Shown one piece after another: positions 9,252-18,552 of a stretch of DNA of 64,000 nucleotides. Position numbers and translations under genes: made by a program. Location: the NCBI GenBank assembly GCA_050289385.1, contig JBNKFQ010000283.1:3435-67434 (forward strand), written 5' to 3'. The notes under the pieces were generated by a model, which saw nothing but the letters and a program-made list of their open reading frames with translations, searched no databases and was not told where the DNA came from. The DNA comes from JBNKFQ01 sp050289385. Lineage in GTDB: Bacteria; Pseudomonadota; Gammaproteobacteria; Pseudomonadales; Porticoccaceae. Within the stretch, counting starts at the first letter, position 1; every line of letters starts with the position of its first letter.

Positions 9252-10346
9252 ATGGGGCATCGCACTGCACTGTTTGAAACCCACCAGCAAGCAGGTGGAA
9301 AAATTGTCGATTTTGGCGGTTGGGATATGCCGCTCAATTACGGCTCTCAAATCGAAGAACACAATGCCGTGCGCGAGCGCGCAGGGATGTTTGACGTCAG
9401 TCATATGACGGTGATTGATATCGCTGGCGCAGATGCGCGTGCATACTTGCGCAAACTGGTGACGCATGATGTTGCCAAGCTGGATGACAAACCGGGCAAA
9501 GCCCTCTACAGCGGTATGCTGAATGAGCAGGGGGGGGTGGTCGACGACCTGATTATCTACTACAACGGTGCCACTGACTACCGTGTAGTTGTTAATTGTG
9601 CGACTCGCGAAAAGGATCTCGAATGGATGGGCAAGCAGGCTCAGGAGTTGGACGTTACTCTGACTGAACGCCCGGATTTCGCGATGATTGCTGTTCAGGG
9701 GCCAGAGGCAATTGCGCTGACCAAATCTGTTGTCAGCGATGATGCCAAAGCCGCTATCGATCAACTGCAGCCATTTTTCGCGCGAGATGTCGATGGTTGG
9801 TATATTGCCCGGACTGGCTACACTGGTGAAGATGGCCTGGAAATTATGGTGCCGGGTGACCAGGCGCCTGATTTCTGGGTGCGTTTGCAAGAGGCCGGGG
9901 TTGCACCCTGCGGTCTGGCCGCGCGCGACACCTTGCGCCTGGAAGCGGGCATGAATCTGTATGGCAACGACATGACAGATGATGTGTCACCGCTTGAGGC
10001 CAATATGGGTTGGACCGTAACCTGGGAGCCGGACGATCGTAATTTTGTGGGCCGCGCTGCACTGGCGGCACAAAAGGCTGACGGCGTAAAAAACAAACTG
10101 GTGGGTTTGGTGTTTGAGGGGCGAGGCGTGTTGCGTGCGGGTATGCGCGTAGTAGTTGAAGGCGCTGACCGTGAAGGTATTATTACCAGCGGCGCATTCT
10201 CTCCCACACTTGGTGCCGCTATTGCGTTTGCGCGTGTGCCTGTCGAGGTTGGAGAGAAAGTGGAAGTTGAGGTGCGTGGCAAGCTGGCGCCCGCTCGAGT
10301 GGTCAAGCCGTGCTTTGTTCGTAACGGCAAAAAGACATTTCAATAA
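9252..10346 (+). CDS. gcvT: Glycine cleavage system T protein (aminomethyltransferase)
   Basis: Protein of 364 residues. It transfers the methylene group from aminomethyl-lipoyl GcvH to tetrahydrofolate and releases ammonia. The N-terminus has the conserved VDFGGWDMPLNYGSQ and GMFDVSHM; R in CGLAARDTLRLEAGMNLYG and the segment TGYTGEDG are family hallmarks. The ATG at 9252 follows CAGAGG. gcvH starts 27 bases after the stop, so both are co-transcribed. The decarboxylase gcvP, needed for a working complex, is not in the window, and no glycine riboswitch is visible upstream. Confidence 0.95.
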   Translation: MGHRTALFETHQQAGGKIVDFGGWDMPLNYGSQIEEHNAVRERAGMFDVSHMTVIDIAGADARAYLRKLVTHDVAKLDDKPGKALYSGMLNEQGGVVDDLIIYYNGATDYRVVVNCATREKDLEWMGKQAQELDVTLTERPDFAMIAVQGPEAIALTKSVVSDDAKAAIDQLQPFFARDVDGWYIARTGYTGEDGLEIMVPGDQAPDFWVRLQEAGVAPCGLAARDTLRLEAGMNLYGNDMTDDVSPLEANMGWTVTWEPDDRNFVGRAALAAQKADGVKNKLVGLVFEGRGVLRAGMRVVVEGADREGIITSGAFSPTLGAAIAFARVPVEVGEKVEVEVRGKLAPARVVKPCFVRNGKKTFQ

Positions 10347-10373
10347 GAAACGGATCTGTAGAGGACAGTAATT

Positions 10374-10763
10374 ATGAGCGAAGTTATTAAAGGCCTGAAA
10401 TATATCGCGAGTCATGAGTGGATTCGCGATGATGGCGACGGCGTTGTAACCGTGGGCATTACTGATCACGCTCAGGAGGCTCTTGGTGATGTGGTGTTTG
10501 TAGAGCTGCCGGATGTGGGGGCAGAAATGTCTGCTGGTGATGACGCAGGAGTAGTGGAGTCGGTAAAGGCGGCCTCTGATATATATAGCCCTGTGTCTGG
10601 CGAAATTGTGGAGGTAAATTCGGAGCTTGAGGAATCGCCAGAAACGGTAAACGGTTCTCCTTTTGGTGATGGCTGGTTTTTCAAGGTGAAATTAAGTGAT
10701 TCATCGGAAATGGATGGTTTGCTGGATGCTGATGCCTATCAGGAAATTTGTGAGAGTGAGTAA
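10374..10763 (+). CDS. gcvH: Glycine cleavage system H protein
   Basis: Lipoyl carrier protein of 129 residues. The lipoylated lysine is K65 in VVESVKAASDIYSP, in the expected hairpin. It shuttles the aminomethyl group among P, T and L proteins of the glycine cleavage system in the cytosol. It is second in the gcvT-gcvH operon, with GAGGA shortly before the ATG. A terminator-like hairpin at 10932-10954 follows after a repeat-rich gap of about 170 bases. No gcvP follows, so the decarboxylase gene must lie elsewhere. Confidence 0.96.
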   Translation: MSEVIKGLKYIASHEWIRDDGDGVVTVGITDHAQEALGDVVFVELPDVGAEMSAGDDAGVVESVKAASDIYSPVSGEIVEVNSELEESPETVNGSPFGDGWFFKVKLSDSSEMDGLLDADAYQEICESE

Positions 10764-10770
10764 ATAAGCC

Positions 10771-10912
10771 GGACGCTTGACGTCGAACGCGAAAGAGATC
10801 GGGTCATTGGGTTGCCCGGTCTTGTTGTGGGCCAGGTGTTGCGGAAAGGTGTTACTGAAACAGGTTTTGCCTTTGCGTTTGGCGTCAGACGTCCGTCGTC
10901 CGTCGTCCGACC
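10771..10912. repeat. Degenerate GTCGAAC / GTCCGTC short repeats after gcvH
   Basis: Two tracts built from the same words lie here: CTTGACGTCGAACGCG near 10776-10791, and a tandem of GTCCGTC-like units at 10883-10910 (three near copies). Similar words recur next to waaF (34419-34444) and parE (49511-49538). No coding sequence is present. Function unknown. Confidence 0.55.
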
Positions 10913-10931
10913 CACTTTGCAGTAAAAGCTG

Positions 10932-10954
10932 AAGCCGCCCATGCAGGCGGCTTT
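10932..10954 (+). terminator. Terminator-like hairpin after gcvH
   Basis: A perfect eight-base stem AAGCCGCC/GGCGGCTT (10932-10939 and 10946-10953, loop CATGCA) is followed by only a short T stretch. It should stop gcvTH transcription and may work in both directions. An in-frame ATG for the next gene lies inside the loop, which argues against using that ATG as the start. Confidence 0.65.
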
Positions 10955-10979
10955 ATCAAATCAGGGTGAAATCCAGTAT

Positions 10980-12167
10980 ATGACTGATGCGCGACTCAGA
11001 TTAAAACCCGGCAGCGATCGTCGCTTGCGCGGTGGTCATTTGTGGGTGTATAGCAATGAAGTCGACGTAGCCGCTACGCCATTAACCACGTTAGAGCCAG
11101 GTAGTGCGGTGGTTATCGAAGACCATCGGGGTGTTGCTCTGGGTGCGGCCACGGTTAGCCCCAACAGCCTGATTTGTGCGCGTTTGTATAGTCGAACTTC
11201 CGGGCAGCCTCTGGATCAGCCACTGCTCGCTGACCTGTTGCGAAGCGCCATGCAGCGGCGTGAGGCAATCTATAGCAATCGTTTCTATCGACTGTGCTAT
11301 GGCGATGCCGACGGCATTCCGGGGTTAGTGGTTGACCGTTATGGTGATTACCTCGCCGTGCAACTTACTACGATTGCTATGGACAAACGCCGTGACCTGG
11401 TGGTGGAGACCTTGTTAAATCTGCTGCAACCACGGGGTATTTTATTCCGTAATTTGGGGCCGTTCCGGGCGATGGAGGGTTTGCCGGAAACCGTGGAAAT
11501 TGGTTGGGGTGAAGTGCCCCAGACTATTGAGCTGGTAGAAAATGACACTCGTTTTGAAGCCCCGTTGTTAAACGGCCAAAAAACCGGGTGGTTTTACGAT
11601 CATCGTGAAAACAGGGCTTTAATGCAGCGACTTTGCCGGGGGCAAAGTGTACTGGATGTATTTAGCTATATTGGTGGCTGGGGTATTCAGGCGCTGTCAT
11701 CGGGTGCTGAATCAGCGTGTTGTGTGGATGCGTCTCGCGAGGCGCTTGACCTTGCCGCACGCAATGCTCAGATGAACGGCTTTGGTGATCGTTTTTCCAG
11801 TATTCGCGGCAAAGCAGCAGATGTGTTAAAGGAGCTGGCCAGTCAGAAAAAACAGTTTGATATTGTGGTACTGGACCCGCCAGCCTTTATCAAGCGACGC
11901 AAGGATATTCGGCAGGGCGAAAAGGCTTACCATCAGATAAACCAGTTGGCATTGAAGGTTCTCAGCCCCGGGGGGCTACTCGTTTCGGCATCTTGCTCGC
12001 TGCACCTGACAGAAGACATGCTGGTGGATGTGGTGCGTGTCGCGGCGGCAAAGGCAGGTCGCCGTATGCAGATAATTGCTCGCGGTGGACAGGGAATGGA
12101 TCACCCGGTACATCCGTCAATTCCGGAAACAGCCTACTTGAAAGCGGTGTTTGTTCGAGACATCTGA
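10980..12167 (+). CDS. rlmI: 23S rRNA m5C1962 methyltransferase RlmI (YccW family)
   Basis: Protein of 395 residues from the ATG at 10980. An upstream in-frame ATG at 10941 sits in a terminator loop, while the chosen one is preceded by AGGGTGA. The N-terminal PUA-like domain (LKPGSDRRLRGGHLWVYSNE) binds RNA. The C-terminal Rossmann methyltransferase domain has DVFSYIGGWG for SAM binding, VVLDPPAF as motif IV and a cysteine in SASCSLHL, the expected nucleophile. It methylates one cytosine of 23S rRNA. Length matches E. coli RlmI (396). A close paralogue specificity in this family cannot be excluded. Confidence 0.88.
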   Translation: MTDARLRLKPGSDRRLRGGHLWVYSNEVDVAATPLTTLEPGSAVVIEDHRGVALGAATVSPNSLICARLYSRTSGQPLDQPLLADLLRSAMQRREAIYSNRFYRLCYGDADGIPGLVVDRYGDYLAVQLTTIAMDKRRDLVVETLLNLLQPRGILFRNLGPFRAMEGLPETVEIGWGEVPQTIELVENDTRFEAPLLNGQKTGWFYDHRENRALMQRLCRGQSVLDVFSYIGGWGIQALSSGAESACCVDASREALDLAARNAQMNGFGDRFSSIRGKAADVLKELASQKKQFDIVVLDPPAFIKRRKDIRQGEKAYHQINQLALKVLSPGGLLVSASCSLHLTEDMLVDVVRVAAAKAGRRMQIIARGGQGMDHPVHPSIPETAYLKAVFVRDI

Positions 12168-12222
12168 GTAAGCCTCGCAAACATCAACAGACTCTGGTCT
12201 TATTTGGAATTGGGGAGTGATT

Positions 12223-12441
12223 TTGTCTGTAAAGCCGGGGATCTATCGCCATTTCAAAGGCAATGAGTATCAAGTGCTGGAAGTGGCAACGCATACGGAA
12301 ACCCACGAACCCTACGTGGTTTATCGCGCCTTGTACGGTGAATGCGGAATGTGGGTGCGGCCGTTGGCGATGTTTGTCGAACACGTTGAGCGGCAAGGGC
12401 GAATTTGCCCCCGTTTCACCTACATTGGGCCTGCAGCATAG
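12223..12441 (+). CDS. DUF1653 domain protein
   Basis: Small cytoplasmic protein of about 72 residues, nearly all of it the DUF1653 domain (KPGIYRHFKGNEYQVL ... YVVYRALYGE). I prefer the TTG at 12223, with GGGGAG six bases upstream, over an in-frame GTG at 12217 that overlaps this ribosome-binding site. Function is unknown in the family; it is widespread as a stand-alone gene in Gammaproteobacteria. It follows rlmI by 55 bases on the same strand and may share its transcript. Confidence 0.8.
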   Translation: MSVKPGIYRHFKGNEYQVLEVATHTETHEPYVVYRALYGECGMWVRPLAMFVEHVERQGRICPRFTYIGPAA

Positions 12442-12613
12442 GTTGTCATTTCTTTGTCGCTGGCTTGTCATGTCAAGTTATTAATTTTTAACGCAGACTG
12501 TCAAAAACTGATTTACAGTTATAAATTTGAGGCGCATAGTTCAAGGCAGCTCTTTTGGAATCGGTTCAGAGATTCCGGCTCTTCGGTTTATCACTGTAAC
12601 AGGAGAAGTGCTT

Positions 12614-14020
12614 ATGAGAGATGCGTTAAGCGTTGCCGATACAACCGCTACTGTTCGCCCTACCCTCTATATCCTTGATACCAACGTTTTAATCCACGAC
12701 CCCTCCGCCCTGCTCAATTTTGAAGAACATCACGTTATTATTCCCATGACGGTACTGGAAGAGCTCGACAAGCTCAAAAGTGGCCGCAAGGCCCAGGCCG
12801 CTGATTGCCGTCAGGCGATCAGGGGAATCGACAGTATTCTCAGGTTTGCCTCCCCGGAGGAGGTAGAGCGGGGGGTGCCAATTCGACGTGGTGACAAAGG
12901 CGAGCCAAATGGCCAACTTTCCATTCTCATGACCCAGGCGCCAGCCAATGTATCCGTTCTGCCCACTAACCTTAACGACAATAAAATCATTAACGATATC
13001 TGTCTGTTAAAGCAAAACCACCCTGAAAACAAGGTGGTTCTGGTGACCAAAGACATTAACATGAGGCTGAAAGCGCGTGGTTGCGGTATTGATTCAGAGG
13101 ACTATCAGAACGACCAGTTGGTAACGGATATTGAGTTTCTGAACAAGGGGTATCTGGAGTTTGAAGGTAACTTTTGGGACCGTATCAGTACCGTGGAAAC
13201 GGAAACACGTGCCGGTTTTGCCTACCATGTTGTGCCGCGCTGTGAGGCATTGCAGGATGTCTTCCCAAACCAGTTTGTTATTGATGAACAGGGTTTTATC
13301 GGGCGAGTGGTGGGCCTCAGTGATCGCCAGATAACACTCAGACAGCTCGACGAGCACAGCTTGTTGTTGCAGGAGGCCTGGGGTTTGCAGCCACGAGATA
13401 TATACCAGGCGATGGCCTTGCATCTGTTGCTGGACCCGGATGTGCATCTTGTTAACCTGACCGGTTCGGCGGGCTCGGGAAAAACCATTCTCGCCCTGGC
13501 CGCGTCGATAGAAATGACAGTCAGCACCAAAATGTATCGCAGGATTATTGCGACCCGCAGCACTCAGGGGCTGGACGAAGATATTGGCTTTTTACCCGGT
13601 ACTGAAGAAGAAAAGATGAACCCGTGGCTGGGAGCCATAACGGATAACCTGGAAGCTTTGCACAGTGGTGATGAGGATTGTTCCGGCAGTGTTGATTATG
13701 TGCTGAACAAAGTGCCGTTGCTGTTCAAGTCGCTCAACTATATTCGCGGTCGCAGTTTTCAGCACAGTTTGATATTGATTGATGAGTCGCAAAATCTCAC
13801 ACCGCACCAGATCAAGACGATAGTGACTCGCGCGGGTAAGGGCTCAAAAGTGATTTGCCTGGGCAATCTCGCGCAAATTGATACGCCTTATTTGAGTGCT
13901 ACCAGCTCTGGCCTGACCTATTTGACGGAACGCTTCAAGGGCTTTGAATACGGCGGCAATATTCAATTACAGGGGGTGCCACGTTCGGTGCTTGCAGAGT
14001 ATGCGGAGGTGAATCTTTAG
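12614..14020 (+). CDS. PIN-domain / PhoH-like ATPase (YlaK type)
   Basis: Protein of 468 residues with two domains. The PIN domain begins at LDTNVLIHDP (D22 and later acidic residues, the metal-binding set of an RNase). The PhoH ATPase domain has Walker A GSAGSGKT at 284-291 and Walker B ILIDESQN. PIN-PhoH proteins are RNA helicase/ribonuclease-like enzymes; the direct cellular target is not settled. I chose the ATG at 12614 because AGGAGAAG stands just before it. The gene ends 86 bases from the convergent HAD phosphatase gene, with an inverted repeat between them. Confidence 0.9.
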   Translation: MRDALSVADTTATVRPTLYILDTNVLIHDPSALLNFEEHHVIIPMTVLEELDKLKSGRKAQAADCRQAIRGIDSILRFASPEEVERGVPIRRGDKGEPNGQLSILMTQAPANVSVLPTNLNDNKIINDICLLKQNHPENKVVLVTKDINMRLKARGCGIDSEDYQNDQLVTDIEFLNKGYLEFEGNFWDRISTVETETRAGFAYHVVPRCEALQDVFPNQFVIDEQGFIGRVVGLSDRQITLRQLDEHSLLLQEAWGLQPRDIYQAMALHLLLDPDVHLVNLTGSAGSGKTILALAASIEMTVSTKMYRRIIATRSTQGLDEDIGFLPGTEEEKMNPWLGAITDNLEALHSGDEDCSGSVDYVLNKVPLLFKSLNYIRGRSFQHSLILIDESQNLTPHQIKTIVTRAGKGSKVICLGNLAQIDTPYLSATSSGLTYLTERFKGFEYGGNIQLQGVPRSVLAEYAEVNL

Positions 14021-14023
14021 GAC

Positions 14024-14095
14024 AAGTTGGAAGTAAGGGAATTGCACCATCGCTTCGCCCGGTTGTGTTGGCACTTGTGGTTTTTCTTCCAACTT
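14024..14095. repeat. Inverted repeat between phoH-like and HAD genes
   Basis: AAGTTGGAAG at 14024-14033 is repeated exactly in inverse orientation as CTTCCAACTT at 14086-14095, 52 bases apart. The two flanking genes converge here, so it may form a bidirectional transcription end, but there is no clear T run. The words resemble other degenerate CCAAC-type tracts in this window. Confidence 0.5.
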
Positions 14096-14106
14096 CTAAC
14101 CTGCAA

Positions 14107-14763
14107 CTACTCGCGCAGCGAGATAATTTCCCATCCTCTCCTCTTGGCTTCGGCGCGCAGCTTGTCATCGGGGTCCACTGCAATGGGGTGTTCCACCTCC
14201 AGCAATAGCGGCAAGTCGTTGATCGAGTCGCTGTAAAAGTAACTGCCTGCCAGTGACTCTCCTGTTTCTTGCAGCCATTGGTTCAGACGTATCACTTTGC
14301 CTTCCTGAAAGCAGGGGGTGCCAGCCACCTTGCCTGTATATTCACCCGCAATCACTTCCGGCTCGGAGGCAATGATCTCGGTAATACCGAGACGATGGCA
14401 GACGGGCTCCACCACAAACCGGTTGGTGGAGGTGATGATCAGCAGCCGGTCACCGGACTCACGGTGCTGCTGAATCAGCTTCTCTGCCTGTGGTTGCCAC
14501 ATCTGTGCGATAACGGTATCCATAAATTCATTGTGCAGGGTCTCGCGTTGTTCAGCGTTGAGACGGGCAACAGGCGCGAGAGCGAACTCCAGGTAAGCAA
14601 TGACATCGAGCCGCCCGGACTGATAGTCGCGATAGAATTGTTCGTTTTGTTCTTCGTAGGTCGAGTGATCTACCACACCTTTTGCTACCAGAAACTGACC
14701 CCAACTGTAATCCGAGTCGCCGTTGATCAGGGTGTTATCAAGGTCAAAAAGGGCCAGAGGCAT
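14107..14763 (-). CDS. HAD-IB family phosphatase (SerB/histidinol-phosphatase-like)
   Basis: Cytoplasmic phosphatase of 218 residues. Motif I is FDLDNT (nucleophile D7, acid D9), motif II IITSTN, motif III lysine in EGKVIRL and motif IV YSDSINDLPLL. This composition is the HAD-IB type that includes phosphoserine phosphatase; the orthologue beside rppH and ptsP in pseudomonads is known only as a generic HAD hydrolase. It is divergent from rppH, with 181 bases between the two starts. The precise substrate (histidinol phosphate, phosphoserine or another) cannot be read from the sequence. Confidence 0.85.
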   Translation of the reverse strand: MPLALFDLDNTLINGDSDYSWGQFLVAKGVVDHSTYEEQNEQFYRDYQSGRLDVIAYLEFALAPVARLNAEQRETLHNEFMDTVIAQMWQPQAEKLIQQHRESGDRLLIITSTNRFVVEPVCHRLGITEIIASEPEVIAGEYTGKVAGTPCFQEGKVIRLNQWLQETGESLAGSYFYSDSINDLPLLLEVEHPIAVDPDDKLRAEAKRRGWEIISLRE

Positions 14764-14944
14764 GTTTTGTTTTCCATCTTTTCAGTGATGCCGGGGTTTG
14801 GCGGTGGTGCCGATGCCAGCGCTGGCGCAGGTTCTGTGTGATTATCGACTGTTTTGTCGAATGTATTCTACATTGTCTTAACAAATTGCTGAATATCAGC
14901 AAGTTATGAAACAATGGTCGTCTTGAATTTTAAAGAGACAGAAC

Positions 14945-15439
14945 GTGGTCGATCGAGATGGTTTTCGTCCCAACGTCGGCATTGTGATTGCCAATGATAA
15001 GGGGCAGCTCTTGTGGGCCAGGCGTATTGGGCAGGATGCCTGGCAGTTCCCTCAGGGTGGAGTGGATCGTGGTGAGTCACCTGAGCAGGCCTTGTATCGG
15101 GAATTGTACGAAGAGGTGGGACTGCGCCCCGAGGATATCGAGTTGTTGGCTTGCACTCGTGGTTGGCTGCGTTACCGCTTGCCTAAAAGATACGTGCGCA
15201 AGCATTCCCAGCCACTCTGCATAGGTCAGAAGCAGAAATGGTTTTTGCTCAAGCTGGTGGGCGACGAGTCGAAAATACGTTTCGACTGTGGTCACAAAGC
15301 AGAGTTTGATGGTTGGCAATGGGTAAGCTATTGGTACCCTGTTGGGCAGGTGATTGATTTCAAGCGTGATGTTTATCGGCGTGCTTTGCGTGAACTCTGT
15401 CACGTTCATATAGAGTTGCAAAGGAAGGCGAAGAGTTGA
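14945..15439 (+). CDS. rppH: RNA 5'-pyrophosphohydrolase RppH (NudH)
   Basis: Nudix enzyme of 164 residues that removes pyrophosphate from 5'-triphosphate mRNA ends and so starts 5'-dependent decay. The Nudix box runs from 38 to 60 (GGVDRGESPEQALYREL then EEVGL), with the metal-binding glutamates in place. WLRYRLPKR and CIGQKQKWFLL are RppH-specific blocks. Translation starts at a GTG, which aligns with the usual MID start of the family. ptsP begins 47 bases downstream, the same arrangement as in E. coli and pseudomonads. Confidence 0.96.
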   Translation: MVDRDGFRPNVGIVIANDKGQLLWARRIGQDAWQFPQGGVDRGESPEQALYRELYEEVGLRPEDIELLACTRGWLRYRLPKRYVRKHSQPLCIGQKQKWFLLKLVGDESKIRFDCGHKAEFDGWQWVSYWYPVGQVIDFKRDVYRRALRELCHVHIELQRKAKS

Positions 15440-15486
15440 TAGAGGCCCGGTGTTGAATGACTGGTATTAGCGACAAGGAGAACACA

Positions 15487-17775
15487 GTGCTGGATTCGCT
15501 GCGTGACATTGTCCAGGAGGTGAGCGCTGCCGCAAATTTGGCAGAGGTGCTGAATATTGCTGTCTCCCGCGTCAAGGAGGTGATGCAGGTAGCCAACTGT
15601 TCTATCTTTTTGCACGACACGGAAAAACATCAACACGTTCTGCGCGCTTCTGACGGCTATCTTCCAGATGCCATTGGCAACGTCAGCATGCCTGACACGG
15701 AAGGCTTGGTGAGCCTGGTCGCCAGCCGCGAGGAACCACTCAATCTGGAAAAAGCCAGCGAGCACCCCAGCTATTCCTACTACCCTGAAACCGGTGAGGA
15801 GCGATTTGCCTCTTATCTGGGGGTACCCATTATCCACAACCGGAAAATGCTGGGCGTGTTACTGGTGCAAGAGGAGGAAGAGCGTCGCTTTGATGAGGGG
15901 GAAGAAGCATTTTTGGTGACAATTTCGGCGCAATTGGCGGGAGCCATTGCCCACGCAGAAGCGACGGGCACTTTGCATGACCGGGAGACCCACCAGAAAG
16001 GCCAGGCTCGTGACTCCGGGGAGACAATCCTCAGTGGTGTTCCGAGTGCTCCCGGTATAGCCATTGGGACAGCAGTGCTGATGGCCTCGCCAGCTGATCT
16101 TTATGCTGTGCCGCGACGCTATGCCAGTGACACCAAGTCCGAGTTGAAGTTGTTCAAAATGGCCATTCGTCGCACCAAGACGGATTTGCACAACCTGGAT
16201 GGCAGCCTGTTAAACAAGCTGAGTTCCGGTGAGCGCGCCCTGTTTGGTGTGTACATCAGCATGCTTGATGACCATTCTCTCAGTGACGAAGTGACCCGAT
16301 TGATTCGCGATGGTATTGCTGCTCAAACGGCATGGAGTCAGGTGATCATTGAGCATGTTCGCAAATTCCAGGGCATGCGCGATCCGTACCTTCGGGAGCG
16401 AGCATCCGATGTGCTTGATCTCGGCAAGCGCGTGCTCTCCCATTTACAGCAATCTCAGGAGGTGCCGGTTGAATATCCGGACAATACCATCCTGATTGGT
16501 GAAGACCTGGCCGCACCGATGTTGGCAGATGTGCCGCATGACAAGCTCAAGGGTATGGTATCCGTCCGTGGGTCCCGCAATTCCCACATGGCTATTCTCG
16601 GTCGCGCGCTCGGGGTGCCAACGGTAATGGGTGCGGTCGATCTGCCGTTGACGGTTTTGGATGGCCGGGAGCTGATTGTCGATGGTCATCGTGGCCGTGT
16701 TGTGGCGAACCCCTCGAATGAAGCGCGCGAAGCGTATCGGCAACAGGAAGAGGAAGAGGCGCTGCTGACTGCCGACCTGGAAACCTTGCGCGATGAACCT
16801 TGTGTAACAGCAGATCAATATCGCATTGCTCTGTGGGTTAACACCGGTCTGCGTATCGATACCATGTTGTCACTGGATCGCGGTGCCGAGGGTGTCGGTT
16901 TGTATCGTACGGAAGTGCCTTTTCTGATGCACGAACGCTTCCCGTCAGAGGAAGAGCAGCGCCAGTTGTACCGCGAACAGTTGGAAATGTTTGCACCGCG
17001 CCCAGTGACCATGCGCACCCTGGACATCGGTGGTGACAAGGCGTTGCCCTACTTTCCCATTGACGAGGCCAACCCCTTTCTCGGCTGGCGTGGCATACGC
17101 GTTACCCTGGACCATCCCGAAATATTCCTCAGCCAGGTCAGGGCAATGATGAAGGCGAGCGAAGGGCTTAACAATTTGCGCATCATGTTTCCTATGATTT
17201 CCAATGTGCCTGAGGTAGAGGGTGCAGTGCAGTTGATACGTCGTGCATTTGATGAGCTCACCGGTGAGGAGGGCCACAATCTGGTGATGCCGGCCATGGG
17301 TGCGATGATAGAGGTGCCGGCAGCGGTTTATCAGATTCGTGAAATAGCCCGGCGGGTCGATTTTTTATCCGTTGGCACTAACGACCTGACCCAATATCTG
17401 TTGGCTGTTGATCGCAATAATCCTCGCGTGGCTGACCTGTACCATGCATTTCATCCGGCCGTTTTGGGTGCGTTGCGTACAGTCGTTGAAGGCGCGCGCG
17501 CGGAAAATTGTCAGGTCAGTGTTTGTGGCGAAATGGCGGGTGACCCACTGGGTGCAGTATTGCTGGTTGGTATGGGTTACGAAGTCCTGTCGATGAGTTC
17601 AGCTAACCTGCTGCGGGTAAAATCAATTTTGCGCCAGATCGATTATCAGGAAGCGCGCAAATTGGCAGAAGGTACGCTGGTGTTACCGGATGCTGGCACC
17701 GTACGGGAATATTTGCGACAAAACCTGTCTCGGCCAGGTATTGAAGATTTGTTGCGCACGGCAGCGGTTAATTGA
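15487..17775 (+). CDS. ptsP: Phosphoenolpyruvate-protein phosphotransferase PtsP (EI-Ntr)
   Basis: First enzyme of the nitrogen phosphotransferase system: it takes phosphate from PEP and passes it to NPr. I prefer the GTG at 15487 (762 residues) over the ATG at 15457, because AAGGAG ends six bases upstream and the protein then begins LDSLRDIVQEV, as in orthologues. A GAF domain fills about 1-155, followed by the PEP-utiliser N domain, the phospho-histidine domain (H367 in RNSHMAILGRALG) and the PEP-binding barrel with GVGLYRTEVPF and SVCGEMAGDP. All catalytic motifs are intact. It probably forms an operon with rppH. The partner genes ptsO and ptsN are not in the window. Confidence 0.95.
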   Translation: MLDSLRDIVQEVSAAANLAEVLNIAVSRVKEVMQVANCSIFLHDTEKHQHVLRASDGYLPDAIGNVSMPDTEGLVSLVASREEPLNLEKASEHPSYSYYPETGEERFASYLGVPIIHNRKMLGVLLVQEEEERRFDEGEEAFLVTISAQLAGAIAHAEATGTLHDRETHQKGQARDSGETILSGVPSAPGIAIGTAVLMASPADLYAVPRRYASDTKSELKLFKMAIRRTKTDLHNLDGSLLNKLSSGERALFGVYISMLDDHSLSDEVTRLIRDGIAAQTAWSQVIIEHVRKFQGMRDPYLRERASDVLDLGKRVLSHLQQSQEVPVEYPDNTILIGEDLAAPMLADVPHDKLKGMVSVRGSRNSHMAILGRALGVPTVMGAVDLPLTVLDGRELIVDGHRGRVVANPSNEAREAYRQQEEEEALLTADLETLRDEPCVTADQYRIALWVNTGLRIDTMLSLDRGAEGVGLYRTEVPFLMHERFPSEEEQRQLYREQLEMFAPRPVTMRTLDIGGDKALPYFPIDEANPFLGWRGIRVTLDHPEIFLSQVRAMMKASEGLNNLRIMFPMISNVPEVEGAVQLIRRAFDELTGEEGHNLVMPAMGAMIEVPAAVYQIREIARRVDFLSVGTNDLTQYLLAVDRNNPRVADLYHAFHPAVLGALRTVVEGARAENCQVSVCGEMAGDPLGAVLLVGMGYEVLSMSSANLLRVKSILRQIDYQEARKLAEGTLVLPDAGTVREYLRQNLSRPGIEDLLRTAAVN

Positions 17776-17787
17776 AACCAAGCCCGT

Positions 17788-18552
17788 TTATGCTTCTGTA
17801 CGGAATGAGTAATGCAATGATGTGCCAAGCACTTTGCCGTATTTGTAGTTTTGTTCGACAAAACTGACGTTTCCTTCCTGATCTATCAGTAATCCCGTGC
17901 TGCTGCGCGTACCATATTCCCCGGTGTCGACAAAAGGTGGCGATAGAGAACGCTCCCAGGCAGAACTAACGCCAGTGTTTGGCAGTTCGTCATTTGAAAA
18001 TGGTTTTCGGCTGCTGACGGTATGCAGCAGTTGTTCAGTGTGCAGGGTTGGTTGCGAGATCAATTTTTGTAACAGGTCTTTGGTGAGGCGAACTTTTGGC
18101 CATGGTGTGTTTAACAAGTGGTTGCTCAGGCCATAGAGTCCAGGTGGCAAAGGCTCGATGTTTGTGTGGCGATTGCTGCAATACACCAGTTGGTTGCCAT
18201 CGTACAGCAGCAAATTGTACCCATTGTATTCGTGGTTGCGTTCGCGAATTCTCAGCGCATGGGCCAGTGCCGGGTCATGGCCGGCTAGAAAATCCAGAGT
18301 TAACTCTCCGCGTGAGCGCAATGCGGCTGGTTGTCGCCCTTCGCGGTAATTGGTGACGGCGGCAAAACGGCCATTGCGTGAAATGCCCAGCCATGTCCCA
18401 CCCAGCAACATATCCCTGCCCGCAAGCAAGCCCGGCTGTTGTTCCCACCAATGGGCGGGAGCAGTGGGACGCTGATAAAACTCATCCCTGTTTGCGGCGA
18501 GAATCAACGGATACCTGGAATGCAGTTGGTGGGCGAAAACGATGAGGCACAT
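17788..18552 (-). CDS. NRDE / TANGO2 family protein
   Basis: Protein of 254 residues beginning MCLIVFA; the conserved N-terminal MC and the LILAANRDEFYQRP segment are the TANGO2/NRDE hallmarks. The reading frame is open for 67 codons upstream, but that part would overlap lgt and lacks homology, so I use the ATG at 18552. An Asn-Arg-Asp-Glu motif and GGTWLGISRNGRFAAVTN are present. Eukaryotic TANGO2 has been connected with haem and lipid metabolism; the bacterial role is unknown. It converges on ptsP (12 bases apart) and is divergent from lgt. Confidence 0.88.
   Translation of the reverse strand: MCLIVFAHQLHSRYPLILAANRDEFYQRPTAPAHWWEQQPGLLAGRDMLLGGTWLGISRNGRFAAVTNYREGRQPAALRSRGELTLDFLAGHDPALAHALRIRERNHEYNGYNLLLYDGNQLVYCSNRHTNIEPLPPGLYGLSNHLLNTPWPKVRLTKDLLQKLISQPTLHTEQLLHTVSSRKPFSNDELPNTGVSSAWERSLSPPFVDTGEYGTRSSTGLLIDQEGNVSFVEQNYKYGKVLGTSLHYSFRTEA

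Noticed and set aside
14269..14841. 190-codon plus-strand ORF opposite the HAD phosphatase gene
   Set aside because: It is antisense to a gene with all four HAD motifs and shows no domain of its own.
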